A DNA stretch of 64,000 bases, taken from the NCBI RefSeq assembly GCF_000014965.1, contig NC_008554.1, positions 4,762,001-4,826,000 of the forward strand, given 5' to 3'. Position numbers and translations under genes: made by a program. Positions within the stretch are counted from its first letter, which is position 1, and each line of letters opens with the position of its first letter. Positions 47,486 through 56,346 of the stretch are shown piece by piece. Under the pieces are notes generated by a model. It ran no database searches and had not been told where the DNA came from. It saw only the letters and a list, made by a program, of their open reading frames with translations. The stretch comes from Syntrophobacter fumaroxidans MPOB. GTDB lineage: Bacteria > Desulfobacterota > Syntrophobacteria > Syntrophobacterales > Syntrophobacteraceae.

Positions 47486-48934
47486 TCAGGGTGTGGGCCA
47501 TTTCCGGATAACCTCGCCGTCCGCCTTCCTGATCGTAATGGTAACGCCATTCTCGCCATCCAGGCGATGGGTGGCACAGGAAATTCAGGGGTCGTAGGCG
47601 CGCACCGCCATTTCGATCTTGTTCAGGATGGTTTCGTCGACCACCCCTCTCTGAATCAGAGTGCGCGCCGCCTGGTTGACGCTCAGGCTGATGGGTCCAA
47701 GGTTGTGGGTCGTGCCGACGATCATGTTGGCTTTGGTCACCATCCCCGCGGAGTCGGTGGTGTAGTCGTGAATGAGCGTGCCGCGGGGAGCTTCCAGGCA
47801 GCCCACCCCCCGTCCCGCTTTGGGTTCGACTTTGGCGCGCACGTTGGGATCGGTGATCTCCGGATCCTCGAGCAGCTCTATGGCGTGCTCGCAGGCATAC
47901 ACCTCTTCGATCAGGCGCGCCCAGTGGTGGAGCAAGGTGAACTGAGCCGGCCGGCCGAACTTTTCACGGAACTCCTCCAGCTCGGCCTGAGCGCGCGGAG
48001 TCGCCATTTTGTCGGCCACGTTGATCCGGGCGAGGGTGTTGGCGCGATAGATTCCTCTTGGCTGCAGCGGATCCAGGGAAAATCCCTCGTTCCAGCAGCG
48101 TGCATAGGGGAACTTGCCGTAGGAATGGGGTTCCACGTGTTCTCCGAGATAGTCGAGGTAATCCTGCGGGTCGAAATCGACAAAGCTTCCGTCGGGTTTC
48201 ATGAGCCGGATTTTGCCGTCGTACAGGTTCAGGGCGCCGTGGTCGTCCACCGTGCCGATGAAGCCGGTGTTGATCACCCCGAGGGAGGCCACCGCATCGA
48301 GGTATTTCGGGAACACCTGGGTTTTGGCGAAGTCGATGGTGAAAAGCGCGAACTCCAGCATTTCTTTCATCTTGCCGAGAAATTCCCGGCGGTCTTCCTC
48401 CAGGAGTACCCGGGAAAACCCGCCCACCACCCCCGCGTGGGGATGAATGGCCTTTCCGGCGAATTTCTCGAGGATCATCTTGGTTGCATATCGCATCCGC
48501 ACCACGCGCCCGGCCAGTTCCGGATGTGCCTTCGCCACCCCGATGACGTTGCGCACCCCGTAGTCGCTGTCCGGTCCCATGACGAAGTCGGGTGCGGCCA
48601 GGAAGTAGAAATGCAGAATCTTGTCTTCGGAGTGAGAGATGGCCTGCATGAGCTCCCTGAGCTTTCGGCCGGCGGGGGGCGGCGTCACCCCGAAGCAACG
48701 GTCGACGGCCTTGTTGGAAGCCAGGTGATGCTGCCACGGGCAAATCCCGCAGATCCGGTTGACGATGCGCGGGAGCTCCTCCGCGGGTTTTCCTTCCACA
48801 AACTTCTCGAAGCCCCGCAGCGACATGAAGTGAACCCTGCTGTCCTGGACTTCACCCCGGTCATCCAGCTGAATGGCGATGGACGCGTGCCCTTCGATGC
48901 GGGTAACGGGTTGAATATTGATCAATTGTCCCAT
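47486..48934 (-). CDS. mvhA: Mvh-type NiFeSe hydrogenase large subunit (selenoprotein)
   Basis: Catalytic subunit of a cytoplasmic group 3 hydrogenase coupled to Hdr. N-terminal ligand motif RICGICPWQHH (Cys62, Cys65, His69). The frame meets UGA at 47585-47587 (residue 450) and stays open for 32 more codons to TGA 47486-47488: the sequence DP-UGA-IS-C-AT-H is the second metal motif DPCxxCxxH with Sec for the first Cys. Stopping at the UGA would delete two nickel ligands. After His456 a 26-residue extension remains for removal by a maturation protease, and one is encoded at the head of the cluster. ATG 48934 is 12 bp after mvhG. Total 482 residues. Confidence 0.92.
47553..47567 (-). promoter_or_regulatory. 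SECIS-like hairpin of mvhA
   Basis: TCGCC and GGCGA form a 5-bp stem around loop TGGAT, with the loop at +23 to +27 after the UGA. The same loop at the same distance occurs in mvhD. Confidence 0.6.
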
Positions 48935-48946
48935 GGTCTGTGCCTC

Positions 48947-49876
48947 CTACGCTTTGCGCGCGGGCCGGAGCATCCGATGGGCCCCGGCGAATCTCAACAT
49001 GGAAACGGTTTCCGGCAAAGAACCCACGTCGATGCCGTTGGATGCAAGGGCATTCAGCATATCGAGCCGCTGATTGCCGTCCTGCTTTACCGGGCCGTAG
49101 CATCCGCGGCAGGGAACCCTGGCCGTAAGGCAGCGAGGGGTGATGCCGTCTCCCCCGCACCCGGCCCTTGTCACCGGTCCCATGCACAGCATTCCTTGTT
49201 CGAGAATACAGCGCATTTTGTCCAGAGGCTCGTCCGGGCTCTGCTGGTAGGGCGGCTGCAGGAATCGCCTGAGTTGTTTGACCTGCCCTTTGCCTTCCCG
49301 CACCGTGGGACAGTGATCGCACACGCTCCTGCCGGGAAGATCGAGCGGTTTGCCTTCCACCAGTGCGACCAGCGCGGCAAAAACGTGGTCCGGGTGCGGC
49401 GGGCACCCGGGAAGGTAGACGTCGACCTTGACCTGTTCATCGAGAGCGGAGCAGGCATCGAGCAGGGTCGGAACGCCCTGGTTGGGGAACTCCTCCGGCC
49501 GGTCCGTGGATTCGGTGCCGTAATAGCGCTCGAGGGTCTCCTGGTTGCTGTATGAATTGGACAGAGCCGGGATTCCACCGTGTGTGGCGCAGGTGCCGAG
49601 GGCCACGATGATCTGGCATTTCTGCCGCATCAGCCGGATGATCTCCAGGTGTTCCTCGTTGCGCACGCCGCCGCTGACAATCCCTACGGCGGCCTCGGGA
49701 ATCTCCAGGTGTTTGCCGTCGCCCAACTGGCCGAAGTACTTGTGATCCATGAGTACCGGGCTGTGTACGAACTCCACGAGCGCCAGGACGTCCAGGAGCC
49801 GCTCGCCCATGTCCACTATGGATATTTCGCAGCCCGAACAGGAATTGAGCCATTCTTGCACAACTTTCACCGCCAT
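48947..49876 (-). CDS. mvhG: Mvh-type hydrogenase small subunit
   Basis: A 309-residue iron-sulfur subunit that relays electrons from the NiFe site to MvhD. It has no twin-arginine signal, so it is cytoplasmic. Proximal cluster ligands are in WLNSCSGCEISIVD (Cys13, Cys16), with GTCATHGGIP and LPGCPPHPDHV further on; C-terminal cysteines (VCDHCPTVREG, GMLCMGPVTRAGCGG, PCRGCYGP) bind the other clusters. ATG 49876 follows TGAGGAGGG just after mvhD. It lies between mvhD and mvhA as in other mvhDGA operons. Confidence 0.95.
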   Translation of the reverse strand: MAVKVVQEWLNSCSGCEISIVDMGERLLDVLALVEFVHSPVLMDHKYFGQLGDGKHLEIPEAAVGIVSGGVRNEEHLEIIRLMRQKCQIIVALGTCATHGGIPALSNSYSNQETLERYYGTESTDRPEEFPNQGVPTLLDACSALDEQVKVDVYLPGCPPHPDHVFAALVALVEGKPLDLPGRSVCDHCPTVREGKGQVKQLRRFLQPPYQQSPDEPLDKMRCILEQGMLCMGPVTRAGCGGDGITPRCLTARVPCRGCYGPVKQDGNQRLDMLNALASNGIDVGSLPETVSMLRFAGAHRMLRPARKA

Positions 49877-49888
49877 GAATCGCCCTCC

Positions 49889-50320
49889 TCAGGAAGCCGC
49901 AGCCTGCTGAGCCCGGCGACCGTATGGAGAAGGTCCGAGCTCAACGAGCTTGTTGGTCATTTGAGTAACCGCATCGACGAAACGATCCGCTTCCGCGGAA
50001 GAACACCAGACGAGTTGAAATCGTTCGGGCTCCAACCCGATGGCTTCCACCATCTCGGTGATGACCCGGGCACGCGCTTGAGCTTTGTGATTACCATCCA
50101 GGTAATGACATTCGCCCAGGTGTCACCCCATGACCATGACGCCGTCCGCTCCCAGCGTCAGCGCCTCCACGACCAGCCTGGGATGGACCATGCCGGAGCA
50201 CATGACGCGCACCAACCGAATGTTGGGCGGATACTGCATGCGCGATACCCCGGCAAGATCGGCGGCCGCATACGTACACCAGTTGCAGGTGAAACCGATG
50301 ATCTTGGGTTCGTGATCCAT
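49889..50320 (-). CDS. mvhD: MvhD-type electron-transfer subunit (selenoprotein)
   Basis: Links hydrogenase to HdrA through a [2Fe-2S] cluster. The first 65 residues ([15 protein letters not shown] with Cys12 and Cys15; [10 protein letters not shown] with Cys41) run to UGA 50123-50125 at residue 66. The frame continues for 77 codons with classic MvhD sequence: [18 protein letters not shown], then [20 protein letters not shown], to TGA 49889-49891. Homologs have Cys at the UGA position. Stopping there would cut the domain in half. Total 143 residues, the normal length. It lies 12 bp after hdrA and 12 bp before mvhG. Confidence 0.93.
50090..50106 (-). promoter_or_regulatory. SECIS-like hairpin of mvhD
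   Basis: ATTACC and GGTAAT form a perfect 6-bp stem around loop TGGAT, with the loop at +23 to +27 after the UGA, identical in loop and position to the mvhA hairpin. Confidence 0.7.
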
Positions 50321-50332
50321 GTGTTTCTCCTT

Positions 50333-53300
50333 TCAAGCCGTTAGCATCGCCCTGACCTGGGCGCCGATTTGTTCCAATGAAAAGCCGGCCACCTCCACCC
50401 CGTCCTTGGGGCAGGTCGCCTGGCAGAGGCCGCACCCTTTGCATTTTGCGGCGTTCACCTCGATGTGGGCCGAGCGACGGCCGTCGGACCCCGTTTCCTG
50501 GGCCAGGGAGATGGCATGGTAGGGGCAGACGTCCAGGCACAGGGCGCACCCGTCGCAGCCCGCCGTGGGTTGCGCTTTGGTGGATTCGAGCCGGATCCGG
50601 TCGTTGGCCAGGACCGTTACGGCCCGGCTGGCAGCCGCCTTGGCTTGCGCGATGGCCTCATCGATCGGCTTCGGGTAGTGGGCCAGGCCGGCCATGAAGA
50701 TGCCGTCGGCCGCAAAGTCCACCGGCCTGAGCTTGGCGTGCGCCTCCATAAGGAACCCGTCGGCGTCGGTGGAGAGCTTGTAGAGCTTCGCCAGTTCGTT
50801 GTTGGCCGGATTCGGAACGATGGCGGTGGCGAGGACCACGATGTCCGCCGCGATACGCTGGGGCTCGTGGAGCACATGGTCCCAGACGGTCACTTCCAGT
50901 TGACGGTGTTCCGTGGCCTTGACCTTCGGCTTTTCGTGCAGTTCATAGTTGATGAACACGACCCCCATTGCTCTGGCCTTCCGGTAAAGCTCCTCCCGTT
51001 CCCCGTAGGTCCTCAGGTCGCGGTACAGGATGAACACCTCCCGCCCGGGCTGTTCTTCCTTGAGCTGGATGGCCGCCTGCACGGAATGCGTGCAGCACAC
51101 CCGGGAGCAGTACATGCGATCCTTTTCGCGAGAACCCACGCACTGGATGAACAGGAACGTCCTGGCGTCGGCGAACCGTCGATCACCCATCATGTAGAGC
51201 TTGTCGAATTCGATGGCGGTAAACACCCGGTCGTGGGTGCCGTAGCCGTATTCGACGGGCTGGTAGGCTTCCCCTCCGGTGGCCAGGACGCACACTCCGT
51301 GTTCGACCACCGTGTCGGTGCGGCCATTGGCGACCGTGGAGCGAAAATTGCCCACGAAGCCCTCAGCCCCGGTCACAGTGGACTGGAGATGCAGTGTGAT
51401 GAGCGGATGGCTCCTCACCTTGGCATCCATTTCCTGGATGGCGGCTTCGAGGGGCTCTCCTTTCCAGGTGTGATAGAGATGTCGCGCCTGTCCTCCGAGG
51501 ACGTTCGATTTTTCCACCAGGTGCACCGGGAAGCCGTGATCGGCCAGTTCCATGGCTGCCGCCATGCCGGCCAGGCCGCCCCCGACGACCAGGGCGGAGC
51601 GATTGACATCGAAGGCCAGGTCGGGAAGCGGGGTGAGCAGCCCGGCCTTCGCCACGGCCATACGCACCAGGTCCATGGCTTTGGCCGTGGCGCGGCCGGG
51701 GTCATGGGCATGCACCCAGGAATCCTGGTTGCGGATATTGGCCATCTCGAACAGGTATTCATTCAAGCCCGCCGCCTTGAGGGTTTCGCGGAACAAAGGT
51801 TCGTGGGTGCGCGGAGTGCAGGCGGCCACGACAATCCGGTTGAGCCCTTTTTCCAGGATGCGCTCCCGCATGATCTCCTGGGTATCCTGAGAACAACTGA
51901 ATAGATTCCGCTCCACGTGCGTCACGTGAGGAAGGGTGGAGGCAAACTCGGCCACTCTTTCCACGTCCACCACCCCGGCGATGTTGGTGCCGCAATGGCA
52001 GATGAAGACTCCGATGCGCGGCTCCTCACCGGTCACATTCCGCTCATCGGGAAATGTCTTGGCCCGGGTCAGGAGGTTGCGGGCCGGTGCCAGTTCGCGA
52101 GTGGCCTCGGCCGCGGCCGCGGACGCTTCCATGACGGTTTGGGGGATGTCCTTGGGGCCGGTGAAGGTGCCGCACGCAAAGACCCCCGGCCTGGACGTGG
52201 CCACTGGGTTGAAGGAAGAACCGTCGACGAAGTGGTTGCCGTTGAGATCGATCCCGGCGCGCCGAGCCAGCTCGACGGCGGGGGCCGAGGTGCACAGGCC
52301 TACCGAGAGCACCACCATGTCGAATTCATCTTCGATTTGCCGGCCTCGATCGTCGATGTAGCGGAAGTACACGTTGTTGGAATCGGTGACGGGTTCAAGG
52401 GAGTGGACGCGGCAGCGATGGAAACGGATGCCCTGCTGTTTCGCCCTTTCGTAGAAGCGCTCGAACTCCTTGCCGTGGGTGCGCATGTCCATGAAGAAAA
52501 TGGACACGTCCAGATCCTTGACGTGGTCTTTGGCGATCATGGCTTCCTTGATGGCATAGGTGCAGCAGACCGATGAGCAGTAGCCGTGGGAGGCCTTGTT
52601 GAGATCGCGGGAACCGATGCATTGGAGAAACGCCATGCGGCGTACCTCTTTGTGGTCCGAAGGGCGCACGAGGTGACCTTCGGTGGGACCGGAAGCCGAG
52701 AGCAGCCGCTCCAGTTCCATGGCCGTGATGACGTTGGGGTACATGCCGTAGCCCCAGGTGCGGATGTTGCTGGGGTCGAAGGTGGCTGAGCCCGGGGCGA
52801 GCACAACCGACCCCACCTGCAGGGTTACGGTTTCCTCCCGGTCGTCGAACCGGATGGCGCCCGCGGGGCAGAATTTTTCACAGGCCCGGCATTTTCCGGC
52901 TTTTTCGAAATAGATGCAGTGATCCTTGTCGATGGCGTATTTCTGCGGCACCGCCTGGGGATAGAGCAGGTAGGCGGCTTTGCGTTTGTTGAGACCTTCG
53001 TTGTACTGATCTTCCACCTTACGCGGGCACTTTTCGGCGCAGAGCCCGCAGGCAATGCATTTTTCCATGTCCACAAACCGAGGATGCCGGAGCAGTTCCA
53101 CGCGGAAGTCACCGGGTTCGCCGGTGATGCTCATCACCTCGGAAAGGGTGTGCAATTCGATGTTCAGATGCCGGCCGACCTCGACCAGTTTCGGTGCGAT
53201 GATTCACATGGCACAGTCATTGGTGGGGAAGGTTTTGTCCAGTTTGGCCATGGCCCCGCCGATGGCGGGCCGGCGTTCGACCAGGTGGACATAAAAGCCG

Positions 53301-53383
53301 GAGTTGGCGGCGTCCAGGGCCGTTTGCATGCCCGCGATGCCTCCTCCCACGACAAGAACGGATCCATTGATGGGATTGGTCAT
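50333..53383 (-). CDS. hdrA: HdrA-like FAD/Fe-S protein, two fused modules (selenoprotein)
   Basis: A 1016-residue flavin-bifurcating protein built of two HdrA-like modules. Module 1 begins directly at the FAD site ([13 protein letters not shown]) and holds [21 protein letters not shown]. The UGA (53204-53206, residue 60) stands where HdrA has Cys in the DCSMC motif. Next come [19 protein letters not shown] and LQCIGSRD. Module 2 has the N-terminal part [20 protein letters not shown], a second [16 protein letters not shown] site and two C-terminal ferredoxin clusters ([24 protein letters not shown]). Without Sec readthrough the first FAD domain would be lost. ATG 53383 follows GGGAG. It lies 26 bp after the HdrD-like gene. 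Confidence 0.92.
53175..53194 (-). promoter_or_regulatory. SECIS-like hairpin of hdrA
   Basis: CCGA and TCGG close a stem with an internal loop and a CT/AG pair around GGTCG at +18 to +22 after the UGA. The GGTC loop resembles the E. coli fdhF element. Weaker than the other hairpins. Confidence 0.5.
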
Positions 53384-53409
53384 GATGCGTCTCCCTGAAG
53401 CAAAAAGGG

Positions 53410-54894
53410 TTACTCCTCTTCAGATTTTTCGGGTTCCAGGATCAAGGCGTCGGCCACCAGTTCCCAGATGTATTTGACTTCGACGTCAAGGTCGTATTCC
53501 TTGCGCAGGCTCTTCATGATCTGGTCCCGGCAGTTGTGGCAGGATGTGACGACCAGTTTGGCCTTGGTGTTTCTGATCTGGCGCTGCTTGATACGACCAT
53601 AGAAGACGCGTTCCTCGCGGAAGGGCAGGGCCCAGGCGCCGCCGCCGCCGCCGCAGCAGTAGTTGCCTTCAAAGTTGGGATACATTTCGGTGAAGTTCGG
53701 GCAGCACTGCCGCACGATCCATCGCGGCTCTTCGAAATAGCCGATCCCGAATGCCTTCAGCGACTTCCTTCCGTAGTTGCATGGATCGTGATAGGTGGTG
53801 AGCTCGGAATGCAGGGCAGGATCGACCTTGATGCGTCCCGACTTGAGGTACTCCATGAGGACGTCGAAAATGGTGACGATCTCAAATTTCTTGAGGTCTT
53901 CCGCGTACCATTTCTCCAACCCGAACCGGGTGGCATAATAGGCGTGGCCTCATTCGGGCAGGACAAGTTTTTTCGCCTCCAGACGGTACATGTTGTCCAC
54001 CAGGCGGCCGACCATGATCCGCATGGCCTCGTCGTCACCGGTGAACAGTCCCCAGTTGACCCCTTCCCAATTCTCCGAAGGAATGGTCCAGGATTCCCCG
54101 GCGGCATGGAAAATCTTCCACCAGAACTTCATGTCGTCCGGTTCACCGAAAGGTTCCTTGGAGTTGACGGTGACCAGAAGGTTGGCGCCCTGCACGTCGA
54201 CGGGAGTGGCGAAACCGGGGCAGCATTCTTCAGCCAGCTCTTCACCGACTTCCACGAGCAGGTCGACGAATTCGGATTTGGGTATGCCCAGGTTGTTGCC
54301 GCGGCGCAGCGCCATCAGCACCCCCTTGTGCAGAGGGCCGGGTACCTTCTCGCGTTCCCGCAGTCCGCGGATCCGGCGAAAGAGTTTGACCAGTTCCACA
54401 TTCATGGGACAGGCTTCTTCGCACTTGCCGCACAAGGTGCACTTCCAGGTCCAGTTGGAATCAACCACTTCCTTGGTGCGTCCCAGCACCACCATGCGGA
54501 CGATTTTGCGCGGGTCAAGACCGTCCACGCCGGAGATGGGACAGGCACTGGCGCAGCTGCCGCAGGTCAGGCACACGTCGGCCCATTGGGGATCGGCCCG
54601 TAGAAGATTGTCGCGTATCCCGATCGTTCTCAATTCGGGGGCACTCGTTGTGTTTATATTCATGGTTTCCTCCTTGACTGGTAAAGACTCGACATCCCAT
54701 TGTGCCAACTGGGTGAAAACGCTTTCCGGTATGGACTGAAAGCGGCAGAAGCGGCGCAGGTCTTCAAGCTGGATGAAATACTTCTTGGCAACCGTGCTCG
54801 TGGCGCGCAAGGTGCCGTTCTTGATCCAATTGCGCACCGTGTTGCGATGCACGCCGAGCTTTTCGGCAAATTCTCCCACACGAATCTCGATCAT
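53410..54894 (-). CDS. HTH-domain::HdrD/GlpC-like Fe-S protein (selenoprotein)
   Basis: A 494-residue frame. Residues 1-75 are an excisionase/MerR-like helix-turn-helix ([26 protein letters not shown]). The rest is HdrC-HdrB/HdrD-like: ferredoxin motifs [12 protein letters not shown] and [12 protein letters not shown], a first CCG-like domain, and a second with [24 protein letters not shown] and SCHNC. UGA 53950-53952 (residue 315) lies in [18 protein letters not shown], where relatives have ECGHAY. A second ATG at 54663 with a near-perfect AAGGAGG could also make a 417-residue form without the HTH. The start at 54894 overlaps the upstream protease stop (ATGA). Role: thiol/disulfide or electron-acceptor end of the Hdr-Mvh complex, inferred. 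Confidence 0.88.
53916..53933 (-). promoter_or_regulatory. SECIS-like hairpin of the HdrD-like gene
   Basis: CCA-CCCG and CGGG-TTGG form a seven-pair stem with one bulged T around loop GTT at +24 to +26 after the UGA. Confidence 0.6.
54664..54675 (-). promoter_or_regulatory. Internal ribosome-binding site in the HTH-HdrD gene
   Basis: AAGGAGGAAACC directly precedes an in-frame ATG at 54663, exactly where the HTH domain ends and the HdrD-like part ([12 protein letters not shown]) begins. It is a better site than that of the full-length start and suggests two products from one frame. Confidence 0.65.
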
Positions 54895-55352
54895 GAAACC
54901 CCTCCCTCGGCAGCACAAGGGAGCCGTAGCCAGATGCGGCGGGTGGCGGCAATCGGGGGTCGCGACGCTTCCCCCCGGATTGTTTGGGGAATGTGAACGA
55001 TCTGTGCCGACCGGGCGCGGATTGCCTTGAGCATGTTCACGTTTCGAAACCGGCGACGGGCAAACACCATGGGCTTCACCCGGAGAAAGCAGTCGATTCC
55101 GGAAATTTTGCCGCGTTCCTCTCCGACTTCGTCGACTGCAATGTCCCGAACCGTCCGACGACAGTTCCCGTCTACCAAAAGGAGATTGAACCGCAATCCG
55201 GCCGTACCCGCCTCGATGCAGACCGTGCCGCCGGGGCTTCCCGGGTGGACATGCAGCCGAGCGGCGAGGGCCGGACCAAAGCCGTCGTCTTCCGGTAATG
55301 GCTTGATGCACGCCAAGACCACGCATTCCTTCGGGAATGGACCCTGGATCAT
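54891..55352 (-). CDS. Hydrogenase maturation protease-like protein (HycI/HybD family)
   Basis: A 153-residue protein with the family N terminus (VVLACIKPLPEDDGFGPALAARL; the usual GN is replaced) and the EAGTAGLRFNLLLVDGN segment holding the middle metal-binding Asp. The usual third ligand, a His before Asp-x-Asn, appears replaced in RRRFRNVNMLKAI. The product ends overlapping the HTH-HdrD start. Expected role: trims the 26-residue MvhA tail once nickel is in place. The odd motifs leave open that another protease does this. The start is uncertain: ATG 55352 has no clear ribosome site, and an upstream start at 55430 is possible. Confidence 0.65.
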   Translation of the reverse strand: MIQGPFPKECVVLACIKPLPEDDGFGPALAARLHVHPGSPGGTVCIEAGTAGLRFNLLLVDGNCRRTVRDIAVDEVGEERGKISGIDCFLRVKPMVFARRRFRNVNMLKAIRARSAQIVHIPQTIRGEASRPPIAATRRIWLRLPCAAEGGVS

Positions 55353-56196
55353 GTCGTTTGACTCGATTTTGAGTGACGTCGCCCGTGGTGCTCGAGCCGC
55401 GTTGGAACACCGCCCGATCGGCCTGGACAACGAAACGATCCACCGATGCCGCCAACCGGTCGGAGGAATCCGAACCTGCCGGCAGGCGGCGGAAACTACC
55501 TCAGATGAAAGCTGCCGTAGAAGCTGCGAAGCAGAAGCCGGATCACCGGGCGATAAACTGGGAGGAAAATGGATCGGGAGTGGAAAATGAGCAACTCAGC
55601 CGACAATGCAGGGAACTCGATGCTGCTGGTGAAACCAATCCGCTTGAAACTTCAAAGAAACCGACAGGCCGCCGTCATGAAACCATCGCCTGTCGTGAGA
55701 AAAACCCGCACTTCGAAGTGTCTGCCGCCCTCCTTTCCCAGAAAACCTGCTGCATCGGCCCTGCGCCGTCTTCAAACCGACTTTCCAGGTAATTGCATTG
55801 TGGTGGTGAGATCGGATAGTGCCAAATGTGCGAACTGTGCAATCGTGCTGTGAATGCAATTCTAGATCGAGGTTTTCGGAAGTCAAGCATAAAATGCACA
55901 TTCAACGGAACTTTGCGGCGCACCGGCGCGACGCGGAGACGAAAAGGTCTGACGAGCAATACAATTCGGTCTTTGCGGTGGGCTTTCGGTCGGCGGATTT
56001 CCCGGACGGTCGATTTACGCCCGTGTCGCACGGATCGGGATGCGGTTGTCCCGGGTCGGTCTCGATCGCACCCGGTTCAAGGACGGCATCGGGACGATCC
56101 GGACAATCGGGGGCACTCTCGACGCGTGGAGAGGACAACCGCCGCTCGATGCGACCCTCCGCCGGGCGATTGCGAACCTGTCCAACCCGGAGAATC

Positions 56197-56213
56197 ATCT
56201 ACCAATGGTAGAT
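56197..56213. promoter_or_regulatory. Perfect palindrome, probable enhancer-binding site
   Basis: ATCTACCAATGGTAGAT is an 8-bp inverted repeat around one base. It is centred about 77 bases upstream of the start predicted from the sigma-54 promoter, a normal enhancer position. Confidence 0.6.
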
Positions 56214-56255
56214 TCGTCAGTTCATAGAAGCGCGCCCAGCCTCAATGATGCACTG

Positions 56256-56271
56256 TGGCACTTTCCTTGCT
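56256..56271 (+). promoter_or_regulatory. Sigma-54 (-24/-12) promoter of rfbA
   Basis: TGGCACTTTCCTTGCT matches TGGCAC-N5-TTGC exactly with 10 bases between GG and GC. It is 76 bases before the rfbA ATG. Confidence 0.85.
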
Positions 56272-56346
56272 ATCTGTTGTCCATAACAAAACGAATGCCG
56301 ATCCCGTAATCCCATAGTCATCAGCTCAGGTGAAAAGGAGGGCGAC

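Larger units (their letters stand above)
55353..56346. other. Long divergent intergenic region
   Basis: 994 bp between the hydrogenase cluster (minus) and rfbA (plus). The right end holds a palindrome (56197-56213) and a sigma-54 promoter (56256-56271) for rfbA. A promoter for the hydrogenase cluster must lie in the left part, but I see no clear consensus. Several short frames (for example 55569-55853 plus) look non-coding. Confidence 0.45.

Noticed and set aside
53410-53919. Reading the region after UGA 53950 as a separate HdrB-like gene starting near 53919
   Set aside because: The frame, the [10 protein letters not shown] sequence between the UGA and 53919, and the homologous ECGHAY motif show it is one gene read through a Sec codon.
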